Assembly: GCF_039511225.1 (NCBI RefSeq)
Contig: NZ_CP154261.1
Span: forward strand, 248,001-312,000
Length of the DNA: 64,000 nucleotides
Direction of reading: 5' to 3'
Source: Sphingobacterium multivorum
GTDB lineage: Bacteria > Bacteroidota > Bacteroidia > Sphingobacteriales > Sphingobacteriaceae
Positions 47,101 to 55,552 of this stretch are shown in pieces. The translations under genes and the position numbers were made by a program. Within the stretch, counting starts at the first letter, position 1. Every line of letters starts with the position of its first letter. The notes under the pieces are model-generated. The model ran no database searches, was not told the origin of the DNA, and saw only the letters and a list, made by a program, of their open reading frames with translations.

Positions 47101-47285
47101 CAATCGTTGATCGCTTAAAAATTGGAGCGCGATTGATCCGTTTTTATGCGATGCTTGATAACGTCCATACCTTCCAAAAATCACATGTACCTGATGCGGA
47201 GTTGGTTTCTCCTCAAGGGGAATACAGTGGCGGTGCTTATCCTTTACCAAAGAAATATACAATTGGTCTAGAAGTTAATTTTTAA
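44133..47285 (+). CDS. SusC-type TonB-linked transporter (module 1)
   Basis: Outer-membrane TonB-dependent importer (1050 residues). Signal peptide ends HVFGQ; CarboxypepD_reg domain about 25-95 (VEGTVRDAKGQPLAGMTVTE); TonB box DEVVVVGYQRQSVKKTTSAV; plug with LLQGRVAGVNIQNFTGEPGA and ESIVVQKDASATAVWGSRGA; then the barrel (LRGNFGFKLAPIIRSDFMFS is one strand pair). It is followed 11 bases later by SusD and then by a FAS1 lipoprotein and a DUF5007-like lipoprotein. Two LacI-type operators stand upstream. It is clearly paralogous to the transporter of module 3. Confidence 0.95.
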   Translation: MKRILPIIILVVMSYFHVFGQTIPVEGTVRDAKGQPLAGMTVTERGTANQASTNQQGSFTLAVKSLPVTLVFSGVGFKRQEVHVTTKQATAVILQSDASSLDEVVVVGYQRQSVKKTTSAVQVISGKTIQDLPAPSFESLLQGRVAGVNIQNFTGEPGARNTFTIRGNTTISPDLNSEVDLANTMSSPLYIIDGMPLSITDLASSTATGTNYIAGININDIESIVVQKDASATAVWGSRGANGVIVIKTKTGNVGKPQVRVSYYKGVTERPQLQRTLGGAAERRAKMGIISQYASWAQMGGITQPLTDSLNNSYNNATDWQDLFYTTGNIDNADASISGGNEGVNYRLSGGYYNEDGVVRNTGFKRYSLRGNFGFKLAPIIRSDFMFSTARINRKRGLGRGIDEVVPVNQGEMPSSFVGLAKADYDFYYGQYDKLKDDNQTDNINLFSKTYVDIIKGLQYSLEASAQINLDSRDQFQPKELNNGVSFAESNNRNAYTYNLANVLNYARTFQDKHSIAITAMQSFQYDKQKSAYLLGYNIPTDDIKVIQGVAARDLRGSTDFKEAGLLSYMGQFSYDYKSKYIFNASWRADASSRFGKDTKWGYFPALSGAWVVSDEAFMSKFKWVDLFKLRGSWGKSGVLPSDFYAPYNVWELSSNAYDGTTFAVPSFRKPLTLTNLTWNKSEQTNIGFDLFTFNNRLNITFDTYRKITKDPIMSFPFPYYTGYTNLSYNVPMTIYNEGFDLTIATRNLSKTSALQWNTNLNVTYNRNRIGALPYGNRSFYADSRGWNEQLLYRVGSPIYQWAQMIYQGVYSHQDQIPGNPITGRPLTYFKGNNPVKPGYPNWLDVNNDWDVWSDEDKGAADGDLVPTGNPNPKFTGGLYNEFTYKNFSFSILNTFTIGRDIINTLKSNQFNSIGSNIYNFTNNRLPDLEGIDYWTPEKAKDPNYQAGFPSIAPFGGYFYQFLPFSTMFNENGSYFKIKTITLGYLVPRAIVDRLKIGARLIRFYAMLDNVHTFQKSHVPDAELVSPQGEYSGGAYPLPKKYTIGLEVNF

Positions 47286-47296
47286 TAGGAAAGAAG

Positions 47297-48760
47297 ATGA
47301 AATTAAAAACAATTGGAAAATATATCGGGATAGCAAGCATTTTGATGCTTGGAACATCCTGTTCGAAATATCTTAACTTGGAACCCCAAAATAGTACATA
47401 CGATGATGTTTTTTGGAAAGACGGCAGTAATGTTGATCGCGCAAAATTAGGCGCTTATTCGTTGCTACGTGATGCACTTCGCAATAGTCGGTCGTTTTTT
47501 ATTTTTGGAGATTTAGCTGCCGGAAATTTTCAGGTTGGTGGTGATTACTGGAATTATACCAGTCTGATTAAGGCGGGAGGATTTAAGTTTAGCTATGCCC
47601 CCTATTTGGAAGGATCATTGTGGAATTGGACACGATTTTATAAAATAATTAACCAATGTAATCTGATTGTCGAACATACAGAAGCAATGGATAATAACCT
47701 ATTTGAAGGAGGTGAAGCTGAAAAAACAAAAGCTATTGCTGAAGCTCGTTTTTTGCGTGCCTATACGTTTTTCTATATGCAGCGTGTTTGGGGCGATGTA
47801 TTATTGACTAAAAATGTCTTTACCGATCCGCAGAATATTCCTGATATGGCGCGAAGCCCTGAAAAGGAGACATTGGATTTTTGTACGGAAGATCTAAAAT
47901 ATGCCGTCGATAATCTGGATGAAGGGATTACAAAAAGATTTGCGTCTAAGGCAGCTGCACAAGCACTGTTAGCACATGTCTACGCTTGGCGCCATGATTA
48001 TGTAAATGCTGAAAAAATGGCAACCGAAGTGATCAAAGGTGATTTTGATTTGGTTGATATTAAAGATTATAAGAGTATTTGGGCTGGAGATTCAGAAGAG
48101 ACGATTTTTGAACTCCCAATGACCTATTCAGACAGTGGAAATGAATTCACTAAAGATTTCTTTAATGCCTTTCTTGCTGACCCGACGATAAAAAGCAAAA
48201 GCTTATCTTCTGCATGGCCAATAGATGTCGATCTGTTGAATGAGTCCTTTAAAGTACAAGATCCAGCTTCAACTGATCAAAGGCCGACAGCTGTTTTTAG
48301 AAAAGTTTCTGCCAATGTGTGGTTGTTGCAAAAATATGATGTTGTGAAGTATTATAATAATAATACTTCAGATTATGCGGTGAGTAATAATTTGGTATTA
48401 CTGCGTTTGGCTGACATTTATTTATTACGTGCCGAAGCCTATGCTAAGACTGGGCAGGAGAATCTGGCGTTGGGAGATCTCAATAAGATTAGAAAACGTG
48501 CCGGACTTTCGGACATCAGTTTGAGTGGAGAAAAGTTGTTTGAAGAGATTTTCAATGAGCGTCGACGGGAATTAATTGGTGAAGGAGCTACGCAATTTGA
48601 CTTAATTCGTATGGGGCTTTTAGGTAAATTGAGTGAATATTCGGGTTACTACACAGCAGACCGTATAGCTAACCAAGGGTATTATTGGCCGCTAAACATG
48701 CGTGATCTGTTACCACAAAATGAGAAATTAACACAAAACCCATGGTGGAAAAATCATTAA
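47297..48760 (+). CDS. SusD-type surface lipoprotein (module 1)
   Basis: Surface binding lipoprotein (487 residues) paired with the preceding SusC. Lipobox LGTSCSKYLNLEP. Conserved SusD segments: AEARFLRAYTFFYMQRVWGD, LRLADIYLLRAEAYAKTGQE, LNKIRKRAGL and FNERRRELIGEGATQFDLIR. The final residues WWKNH lie at the C-terminal tail usual for SusD. The stop codon TAATG overlaps a possible start of the FAS1 gene, so translation is coupled. Confidence 0.95.
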   Translation: MKLKTIGKYIGIASILMLGTSCSKYLNLEPQNSTYDDVFWKDGSNVDRAKLGAYSLLRDALRNSRSFFIFGDLAAGNFQVGGDYWNYTSLIKAGGFKFSYAPYLEGSLWNWTRFYKIINQCNLIVEHTEAMDNNLFEGGEAEKTKAIAEARFLRAYTFFYMQRVWGDVLLTKNVFTDPQNIPDMARSPEKETLDFCTEDLKYAVDNLDEGITKRFASKAAAQALLAHVYAWRHDYVNAEKMATEVIKGDFDLVDIKDYKSIWAGDSEETIFELPMTYSDSGNEFTKDFFNAFLADPTIKSKSLSSAWPIDVDLLNESFKVQDPASTDQRPTAVFRKVSANVWLLQKYDVVKYYNNNTSDYAVSNNLVLLRLADIYLLRAEAYAKTGQENLALGDLNKIRKRAGLSDISLSGEKLFEEIFNERRRELIGEGATQFDLIRMGLLGKLSEYSGYYTADRIANQGYYWPLNMRDLLPQNEKLTQNPWWKNH

Positions 48761-48771
48761 TGAACAACATA

Positions 48772-49458
48772 ATGAAAAGACTTATATATATAATACTGAC
48801 GGTAGTTGTCCTGGGGACGATGATGTATTCCTGTAAAAAGGATGGATATTTTGTTGGTGGGGATTTGCATAATCCTAAAATAAATATGACTACATATGAC
48901 TGGCTAAAAAGTAATAAAGACGGCGTGTTCGATACGGTGATCATGTTGATAGATAAAGCTGGGGTAAAAGATAAAATTAACAAACAAGGTATTACCTTTT
49001 TTGCTCCTACAGATTATGATATTTACAATTATGTTCAGGCGAGATCTATTGCGATGCAACGTATTGATCCAGAAAAGAAATGGACTGTTGATTCTATGAT
49101 TAAATATGAATTGCCGCGTTTTGCAGATTCTATCGATATGTATATTGTGAATCAAACGTTGCAAAATGATCTGTTGACAGAAAATGGTACAAAATATAAA
49201 AATGCAAAAGGTAAGGATGTAGTTGTTTCATATGAACCGACAGACGACACTAATTTAGGATATAATGAAGCTTCGTCGGTACGACCTCGAATAGTATACT
49301 TCTCCTATTTATTCCAGGCACTAGATAATAATGTGCCAGCGTCAGACATCGCGCTCCCTATTGGAGTTAGGACACGTGTGCAAACCTCAAATGCACAAAC
49401 GACAACGGGCGTTGTTCACGTATTGAACAATAGCCATATCTTATTCTTTTATCGATAA
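48772..49458 (+). CDS. FAS1 (fasciclin-like) lipoprotein (module 1)
   Basis: Surface or periplasmic lipoprotein (228 residues) with lipobox MMYSCKKD and a single FAS1 domain: YDWLKSNKDGVFDTVIMLID, KQGITFFAPTDYDIYNYV (the H1-type motif of fasciclins) and a final TTGVVHVLNNSHILFFYR (H2-type). FAS1 domains mediate adhesion or carbohydrate binding in other organisms. The frame is open from 48742; ATG 48760 and 48772 are both good starts, and 48772 gives the most compact lipoprotein signal. It belongs to a SusCD operon and has paralogues in modules 2 and 3. Confidence 0.85.
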   Translation: MKRLIYIILTVVVLGTMMYSCKKDGYFVGGDLHNPKINMTTYDWLKSNKDGVFDTVIMLIDKAGVKDKINKQGITFFAPTDYDIYNYVQARSIAMQRIDPEKKWTVDSMIKYELPRFADSIDMYIVNQTLQNDLLTENGTKYKNAKGKDVVVSYEPTDDTNLGYNEASSVRPRIVYFSYLFQALDNNVPASDIALPIGVRTRVQTSNAQTTTGVVHVLNNSHILFFYR

Positions 49459-49463
49459 AAGTT

Positions 49464-50459
49464 ATGAAAAAGATCCTATATTTTTTAATGATTGGAAGCC
49501 TGGGGACTATTTTAGGTTGTAAAAAAATTCCCGATGGCAATTTAAGTGACATTATCCGTTATGAGCAGCAGCCGATGGAAATAAAGCAGGGAAGACCAGT
49601 TGTGACAGATGCAATTAATCCAGCAGGCTCTACCAAGCCGATTACAATTAAATTGATCAAGATTTATAAAAGTGAAACTGGCGAAGATGTGACTAGTCTT
49701 TTTCTGACAAAATACCAGCAGCGAGTTTGGAAAAAACCATATGATCCTAAGACGGATACCACACAGGCTTTGATTGATGCAAAGCAGGTGGACTCTATGG
49801 TTTATCCGATCACCTTAAATTCCGTTTCAGGACAACTAGAAGCAAATTACAATACTGTGCATCTTCCTCTCGGGTTGTATAAGTTCGATGTGGACGTTAA
49901 TAACGTTGCTGGCACAAAGTCTTTTCCTGGAATTGCAGAATTTAAAATTGTCCCTGCGTTGGCCTTTGAAGTTCCAGCAGTACGTTCTACCTCTGCGATT
50001 ATGGTGGGTGATGAAACAAAATCAAAATCGATTCCCAGTAATGCTAGCCATATTAAGGTAACGCAATTATCAAAACAAGGCAATAAAATTACAGTACGTT
50101 TTTTGGATAAAAATGGAGCGGTCTTCAATCCAAAAAAAGGAGAAATTACTCGTCGGCCACAGAGTGGGACTGCAGGAGGGTACCTGCAGACCATGCAGGA
50201 TTATGCTGTCGGCACTGTATTGTATGATGATCGTATCGAATTTACATACGGGGTAGTGCCATTCCCTTTGGTCTCCTTAGGGAATGGGTTCAATTATTAT
50301 TATCGTATCCCTACCAAATTTGTACATTTTGACGATGCATTGGGAATCCTAGATAATACATATACCTGTAATGCGAGGTTTTCTTTTCAGACATTTGAGA
50401 GCGGAAATTTTCAAATTGATGTGATCGTGCCGCAGGTCACGAGGAGAGTATATAATTAA
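49464..50459 (+). CDS. DUF5007-like lipoprotein (module 1)
   Basis: Lipoprotein of 331 residues with lipobox LGTILGCKKIP. Residues 30-180 carry a beta-rich fold with KPITIKLIKIYKSETGEDVT and ALAFEVPAVR; a second sandwich ends YTCNARFSFQTFESGNFQID. Family membership (DUF5007-type, by memory) is uncertain, but the gene is a clear positional paralogue of the lipoprotein at the end of module 2, with the same order of segments. It starts five bases after the FAS1 stop and is followed by a terminator. A surface glycan-binding role, like SusE/SusF, is plausible but unproved. Confidence 0.75.
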   Translation: MKKILYFLMIGSLGTILGCKKIPDGNLSDIIRYEQQPMEIKQGRPVVTDAINPAGSTKPITIKLIKIYKSETGEDVTSLFLTKYQQRVWKKPYDPKTDTTQALIDAKQVDSMVYPITLNSVSGQLEANYNTVHLPLGLYKFDVDVNNVAGTKSFPGIAEFKIVPALAFEVPAVRSTSAIMVGDETKSKSIPSNASHIKVTQLSKQGNKITVRFLDKNGAVFNPKKGEITRRPQSGTAGGYLQTMQDYAVGTVLYDDRIEFTYGVVPFPLVSLGNGFNYYYRIPTKFVHFDDALGILDNTYTCNARFSFQTFESGNFQIDVIVPQVTRRVYN

Positions 50460-50469
50460 CTTTAAAATG

Positions 50470-50502
50470 AAAGGTTGGATACTTAGGTATTCAACCTTTT
50501 TT
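50470..50502 (+). terminator. Rho-independent terminator after module 1
   Basis: AAAGGTTGGATAC pairs with GTATTCAACCTTT (one G-T) around a 4-base loop TTAG, followed by TTT. Confidence 0.85.
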
Positions 50503-50567
50503 GTCTCCTATTTATTACGGCTTTAGATATGTTAATTATACTATGTCGTAATCTAATTATAGTAATT

Positions 50568-52160
50568 ATGAGAAAGAAACTAATCGTATTACTTGGGCTG
50601 GGGCTTCTGGCGAGTGCCAATCTAAAAGCTCAAACCGCTCAGGATTTTAAACAAACCTATGCCGATCTTGCTGTATTTGAAGATCCTTTAGCGTTAAAAC
50701 TAAAAAAGGGGATTAAGAAAAAGCAACTCAATCAGATTGCTGATACTACCCTGCGCCGGGTCGCGCAGTCTATACTTAATGGCAACTATAATAAGGAGTA
50801 TAAGTATGCAACCTATTATGCCTTGTTGAATCCGACAACATTAGGGCATCAATTAAGTATTGGGGACGGTTATAGTAAATATGAAAATATGACCGGTGTG
50901 TATCTTCCCAAAGGAAAACATATTGTTATCGTGGACGGTATTGCAGCAGGTAAAGAGGTAAATCTTGTTGTACCCAACTGGTTGCGAAAAGCCCCTAATC
51001 CGCAAGAGCCTACAAAGGATCCAAAAGGTTGGGGACTGGAAAAACAGGAATTCAGATTACAGAATGGCGTGAATATTATACAGCTTGATGATTACGGAAG
51101 TTTAGCCTATATCGACTATTTCTCCGACGAACCTGAAAAGGAAAACCCGATTACAGTTCATTTCCCGACAGGGCAGGTAAACGGTTACTTTGATCTTAAA
51201 AAGCAGGGAAATAAGGAGTGGAATAGTCTGGTCGATCATGCTGTATTCCCCATTATGGATGCAAAAGGCGAGCATATTCAGACCGCTTATCCAATCGAGG
51301 CATTGAAACAGTATGCTTATGGAAAAGGCGTCGAGCTAATTCGTAATTACGATTCGCTGGTGTATAGGCAACATCGCTTAATGGGACTGGAGAAGTATAA
51401 TAAAGTACCTAAAAATCGTATTCTAGCGCGGGTGAACTATAATTATTATATGTTTCGTGATGGTGATGGTGTTGCCTATATGGGCGATAAAGTTGGTTAC
51501 GCGATGAAGATGGTGGTAACGCCGGAATCGGTGATTAAAGGGGATCCTTGCTGGGGTTTCAGTCATGAGGTAGGACACGTACACCAGACACGTCCAATGT
51601 TTAATTGGGGTGGTTTGGGGGAAGTGAGCAACAACCTCTTCTCCTTATATGTAACACGTTCGTTTGGTAATAAAACTCGGGTTTCAGAGCAGAACAATTT
51701 TGAGAAAGCGAAGACCAATATTATTGAAAAACGAATTTCTTATTTGTCCGATCCGGATGTGTTCGATCGTTTGATTCCTTTTTGGCAGTTACAGCTCTAT
51801 TTTGAGGGGGAGGGAAAACGCCCCGATTTTTATGCCGATCTATTTGAGGCTTTCCGTCAGCAGAATATGAATAAACCAAGAAGACAGCGTTCAGATTGGA
51901 GCTCCGATCGCATGACGGGGGAGCGTAATCCTGCCGTTCATCAGCTGAACTTTGTTAAAACAGCCTGCGAAGTGGCCAAATTGGATTTGACGGATTTCTT
52001 TGATAAATACGGATTCTTTTTTGTTGGTACCTTGGAATACGACGATTATGGAAAGTATACCTATACCATGACGCAGGAAATGATTGATGCCTGTCGTCTG
52101 GAAATTAAAAATATGAACCTGCCCAAACCTAAGGTTGATCTTACAGCATTAAGAGATTAG
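50568..52160 (+). CDS. M60-type (enhancin-like) metallopeptidase
   Basis: Exported zinc peptidase (530 residues). Signal peptide MRKKLIVLLGLGLLASANLKAQ-type, cut near residue 22 (start at ATG 50568; an open frame to 50529 is unlikely to be used). The family signature is complete: H333-E334-VG-H337 in FSHEVGHVHQ, with the third zinc ligand E352 in GGLGEVSNN (HExxH-x14-E). M60-like enzymes in Bacteroidota cleave O-glycosylated mucin-type proteins, so this one may free glycoproteins or glycopeptides for the SusCD modules around it. It has its own terminator and lies between modules 1 and 2 without overlap; its promoter is not obvious. Confidence 0.88.
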   Translation: MRKKLIVLLGLGLLASANLKAQTAQDFKQTYADLAVFEDPLALKLKKGIKKKQLNQIADTTLRRVAQSILNGNYNKEYKYATYYALLNPTTLGHQLSIGDGYSKYENMTGVYLPKGKHIVIVDGIAAGKEVNLVVPNWLRKAPNPQEPTKDPKGWGLEKQEFRLQNGVNIIQLDDYGSLAYIDYFSDEPEKENPITVHFPTGQVNGYFDLKKQGNKEWNSLVDHAVFPIMDAKGEHIQTAYPIEALKQYAYGKGVELIRNYDSLVYRQHRLMGLEKYNKVPKNRILARVNYNYYMFRDGDGVAYMGDKVGYAMKMVVTPESVIKGDPCWGFSHEVGHVHQTRPMFNWGGLGEVSNNLFSLYVTRSFGNKTRVSEQNNFEKAKTNIIEKRISYLSDPDVFDRLIPFWQLQLYFEGEGKRPDFYADLFEAFRQQNMNKPRRQRSDWSSDRMTGERNPAVHQLNFVKTACEVAKLDLTDFFDKYGFFFVGTLEYDDYGKYTYTMTQEMIDACRLEIKNMNLPKPKVDLTALRD

Positions 52161-52182
52161 ATAGTGGTCTTATGTCAGACAA

Positions 52183-52219
52183 AACTCCGATTGTGATCAA
52201 CAATTCGGAGTTTTTTTTT
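52183..52219 (+). terminator. Rho-independent terminator after the M60 gene
   Basis: AACTCCGA pairs with TCGGAGTT, with additional TTGT/ACAA pairing inside, followed by a run of T. Confidence 0.85.
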
Positions 52220-52597
52220 GTCCAAAAAATACGCAGGGATAGCACGACGATCCTTACATAATTCTTCACTAAGTGACAAAAAACAGTCAAAAAATGAATG
52301 CATTAAAATATGTTGGATTGTTAATAAAATAGAATGACTTCGTTTACTTCTTTCATAAAATTATAAAACTGCCAGCTATATAGACAATGGAGAATAATTT
52401 ATGCAAACGTTTGCTTCAATTGCGCAATCGATTTCGTTCCAGCTATTATGTATGACTTTAGAAATATTATTATATCATTGTTATATACTATCAATTATTT
52501 ACAGGACATAAAGTCCAACCTAATTAATGCCGAAACTTAATTTATTTGCTAGCCGAATAATACCAATTTTTTTTAATGCCTAAAGACATAAAATCGA
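52220..52597. other. Leader region of SusCD module 2
   Basis: AT-rich stretch without a gene. It holds two LacI-type operator-like sequences at about 52403-52436 and then 160 bases up to the SusC start; no exact TAnnTTTG box was found. Confidence 0.4.
52403..52436. promoter_or_regulatory. Paired LacI-type operator sequences upstream of SusCD module 2
   Basis: GCAAACGTTTGC (52403-52414) is a perfect 12-base palindrome with the CG centre of LacI/GalR operators; CGCAATCGATTTCG (52423-52436) is an imperfect palindrome of the same type. Their centres are 21 bases apart, close to the 23 bases seen before module 1. Confidence 0.6.
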
Positions 52598-55531
52598 ATG
52601 AAAAGACTATTTTGTTTTTTATTTCTTGTCCCTATGTTTCCAAATGTAAAGGCTAACAACCTTAACTTTTGGACTTCAAAACAAGATACTTCTGAAATCA
52701 ATGAGGTTGACAAGCGATTGCTTAAAGGACGATTGGCTACCTTGTTACAAAAGCAGGGTGTCAAAGACAGTCTCAATTTAAGAAACGTTGAAACACTGCC
52801 TCTCGTCAGTATTCCGGAGGTTTTGAAGGGGCAAATTGCCGGTCTCTACGTACAAGAAGCGACAGGTGAACCAGGAACGCCAAAGAATATGGTGCTTCGG
52901 GGCTTAGGATCGCCATTGTTCGAAATCAAAGATGCGGTTAATGTACAACCAGCGGTATTTGTAAATGGGATACCCATTGCGAGAGACAACAACTTTGCGT
53001 ATTCAATTCAACAGTATCAATTTAATCGTATTGGTCCAGGAACAGACAACTTTGCTGGTGTAGACCTCTCAACAGTAGAGTCCATTGAGGTAATAAAAGA
53101 TCCTGTTAAATTAGCAAAATTGGGACCATTAGCTGCCAACGGTGCTATTTGGATTCTTACCAAACCAGGCCGGGAGGGCGCGCGCCAAATTTCTATTGAT
53201 ACCTATGTTGGCCTAGCAACAAAACCGGTAGTAACACCTGTAAATGCGCAATATGAAAACATGTTCCGATCAATATTCTATAATAAATATGGATCGGTCA
53301 CGGATCGTTTGAACTATCCTGGTTATCTGAGTGATTCGACGAACGTAAATTATTATGGACCAGCAAACTGGAATGAAGAGTATTATAAAAATACACCTAT
53401 TTATGGTGGAAGCATAGGTATTCGTGGGGGCAATGATCGCGCAAATTTTTCGTTTGTAGGGGGGTATACCAAGAACGCAAGCTCAGCCGACAAAACAAAT
53501 ATCGAGCGGTATAATGCCTTGTTTAACGTCAATATGGCACCCTTTAAATGGTTGAATTTTGGTGCCACCATCAATGCAAGCCGCAGCTTGAGAGATCGGA
53601 ATCGTAGTCTCCGTGATCGATTCGGCGAAGCATCTTATGTTCCTGACCTTTCCGTGCCTATTTCGCCAAACAAGGAAATGTACGCACAATATCTGGACAT
53701 CTATAAAGCTGCCTTAGATAAAAATACGGTCAATTTTTTGAATTCCTTAGTCACATTAGACCTTTATTTTCTCAAAAATCTAAAATTTAATACTTCCTTG
53801 GGGATTGATTATTCTGAAGGAGCTAGACAAGCTTTCTTCCCTGGTTCATTGATGGAAACCAATAACTATATGTCGAGTTATTTTGGTTTTAATCAACGCT
53901 TGGTGTATAATAACCGCTTGGAATATAACTTGGAATTCCAAGAACAGCATAAATTGGATTTGACCTTAGGATCTTCTTATACGCAAGATCTCTATCGTTA
54001 CAATTATGCGCGTGCTTATGATGGACCAAATGATTTTATCAAGGTTAACGTTGTAGATGGCGACCCTAATAACGCTGGCTATTTGACACCAATAGGCGGG
54101 TTATATGTGAATCGTTATAGTAACCGCGAAGATTTCCGATTACATTCCCTGTACTTAGCCGCGGCTTATAAATATAAAAATCTTCTGGATCTAAATGCCG
54201 TTCTACGTTATGATGGTTCTTCAACAATGCAACCTGATTCGCGTTGGTTGATGACACCATCTTTCGCAGCGAAATACCATTTGATTCCCGAAAATGAAGA
54301 AAACTTATTTAGCCATTTGGGTGTAAAGGCCTCCTGGGCGAGAATTGGGAAACCGGTATTTACAAGTAAGTTTGCTATCGGACCAAATTATACGGCTGAT
54401 CTAAATTGGGGATCAGAAAAATCATTGGTGTCCTATAATGGTTTTGCTGTTGCATCCAGACCTTATTCTGAAGGATGGGTAGGCTATGATATCAAATGGC
54501 CCTATACAGACCATGCCGAATTGACCGTTGACGGAACTTTATTGGAGAGAAAAATTGATTTTGACGTCTCTTTATACCAAAAGAAGGATGTAAATCAATT
54601 GATTAATTCACCCATTCCCGCTGAATACGGTTATTCTGGACAAATTGTAAACGGGCTCAGTGTTAAAAACACGGGTGTGGATTTCAATCTGTCTGCAAAA
54701 CTACTTGCCAATCCAGAAGCGTTACAATGGAATACATCGCTTAACTTAAATTACAATCAAAATAAATTGATAGCACTTCCGGAGGGACGCCAACAGTTGA
54801 AGGTTGGTAATAGGCTATTAAAAGTAGGCGAGGCCATTGATCGGTTTTGGTTATACGAAAACCGGGGAACTTATGACACCGAAGCGAGTATCCCAGTTCA
54901 AAACGGTCAGAAAATGCAGTTTGACGGGGTGGATTTTGCAGCGGGAGATCCAATCTGGAAAGATCAAAACGGAGATTTTAAAATCAATGACGAAGATCGT
55001 GTCCTGAAAGGAAATGCAATGCCTAAGCTGACAGGTTCATTTCAAAACTATTTCAAATTCAAAGGTTTCGACCTAAATATGCAATGGTATTTTGCGCTCG
55101 GGCAGAAAGCCTTAAATCAGCGTGCTTCCAATAAGTATAACTTTATCAATACCGAAAATACCAACTCTCTGGATGGGATTCGCGAAGTATTCCACTGGCA
55201 ACAAGATGTCGATATCAATAAATACCCGATTTATAACCCTTGGAGTCCGATTGTTGCATACCGTGTGGATCAAGATCTGTTTTTGGAAAATGCTTCTTTC
55301 TTGAAGTTGAGATCCTTGACTTTAGGCTACGATCTTGCTCAATTGAACAATGTAAAAGACAAGATTAAGAGCATCCGTAGAGCCTATGTTTACGTTTCAG
55401 GTACCAATTTGTTGACGATTTCCAAGTTTTCAGGTGCGGATCCTGAACTGATAGATTTTAATGGATATTATACGGGGTATGGCTTGCCATTATCTCCAAT
55501 GGTTTCATTAGGTATTAAGTTAGATCTGTAA
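52598..55531 (+). CDS. Atypical SusC-type transporter lacking the CarboxypepD domain (module 2)
   Basis: TonB-dependent SusC-like barrel (977 residues). Signal peptide about 1-19 (ends NVKA). In contrast to its two neighbours, there is no CarboxypepD_reg domain and no VVVVGY-type TonB-box segment: after about 45 charged residues the plug starts almost directly (IPEVLKGQIAGLYVQEATGE, ESIEVIKDPVKLAKLGPLAA). The barrel looks complete and ends in the usual C-terminal strand (MVSLGIKLDL). It is followed by SusD, FAS1 and a DUF5007-like gene in the same order as module 1. How it contacts TonB is unclear; it may use a diverged box or a different energising partner. Confidence 0.9.
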   Translation: MKRLFCFLFLVPMFPNVKANNLNFWTSKQDTSEINEVDKRLLKGRLATLLQKQGVKDSLNLRNVETLPLVSIPEVLKGQIAGLYVQEATGEPGTPKNMVLRGLGSPLFEIKDAVNVQPAVFVNGIPIARDNNFAYSIQQYQFNRIGPGTDNFAGVDLSTVESIEVIKDPVKLAKLGPLAANGAIWILTKPGREGARQISIDTYVGLATKPVVTPVNAQYENMFRSIFYNKYGSVTDRLNYPGYLSDSTNVNYYGPANWNEEYYKNTPIYGGSIGIRGGNDRANFSFVGGYTKNASSADKTNIERYNALFNVNMAPFKWLNFGATINASRSLRDRNRSLRDRFGEASYVPDLSVPISPNKEMYAQYLDIYKAALDKNTVNFLNSLVTLDLYFLKNLKFNTSLGIDYSEGARQAFFPGSLMETNNYMSSYFGFNQRLVYNNRLEYNLEFQEQHKLDLTLGSSYTQDLYRYNYARAYDGPNDFIKVNVVDGDPNNAGYLTPIGGLYVNRYSNREDFRLHSLYLAAAYKYKNLLDLNAVLRYDGSSTMQPDSRWLMTPSFAAKYHLIPENEENLFSHLGVKASWARIGKPVFTSKFAIGPNYTADLNWGSEKSLVSYNGFAVASRPYSEGWVGYDIKWPYTDHAELTVDGTLLERKIDFDVSLYQKKDVNQLINSPIPAEYGYSGQIVNGLSVKNTGVDFNLSAKLLANPEALQWNTSLNLNYNQNKLIALPEGRQQLKVGNRLLKVGEAIDRFWLYENRGTYDTEASIPVQNGQKMQFDGVDFAAGDPIWKDQNGDFKINDEDRVLKGNAMPKLTGSFQNYFKFKGFDLNMQWYFALGQKALNQRASNKYNFINTENTNSLDGIREVFHWQQDVDINKYPIYNPWSPIVAYRVDQDLFLENASFLKLRSLTLGYDLAQLNNVKDKIKSIRRAYVYVSGTNLLTISKFSGADPELIDFNGYYTGYGLPLSPMVSLGIKLDL

Positions 55532-55552
55532 TAATTTAATAGTAGAAAGAGT

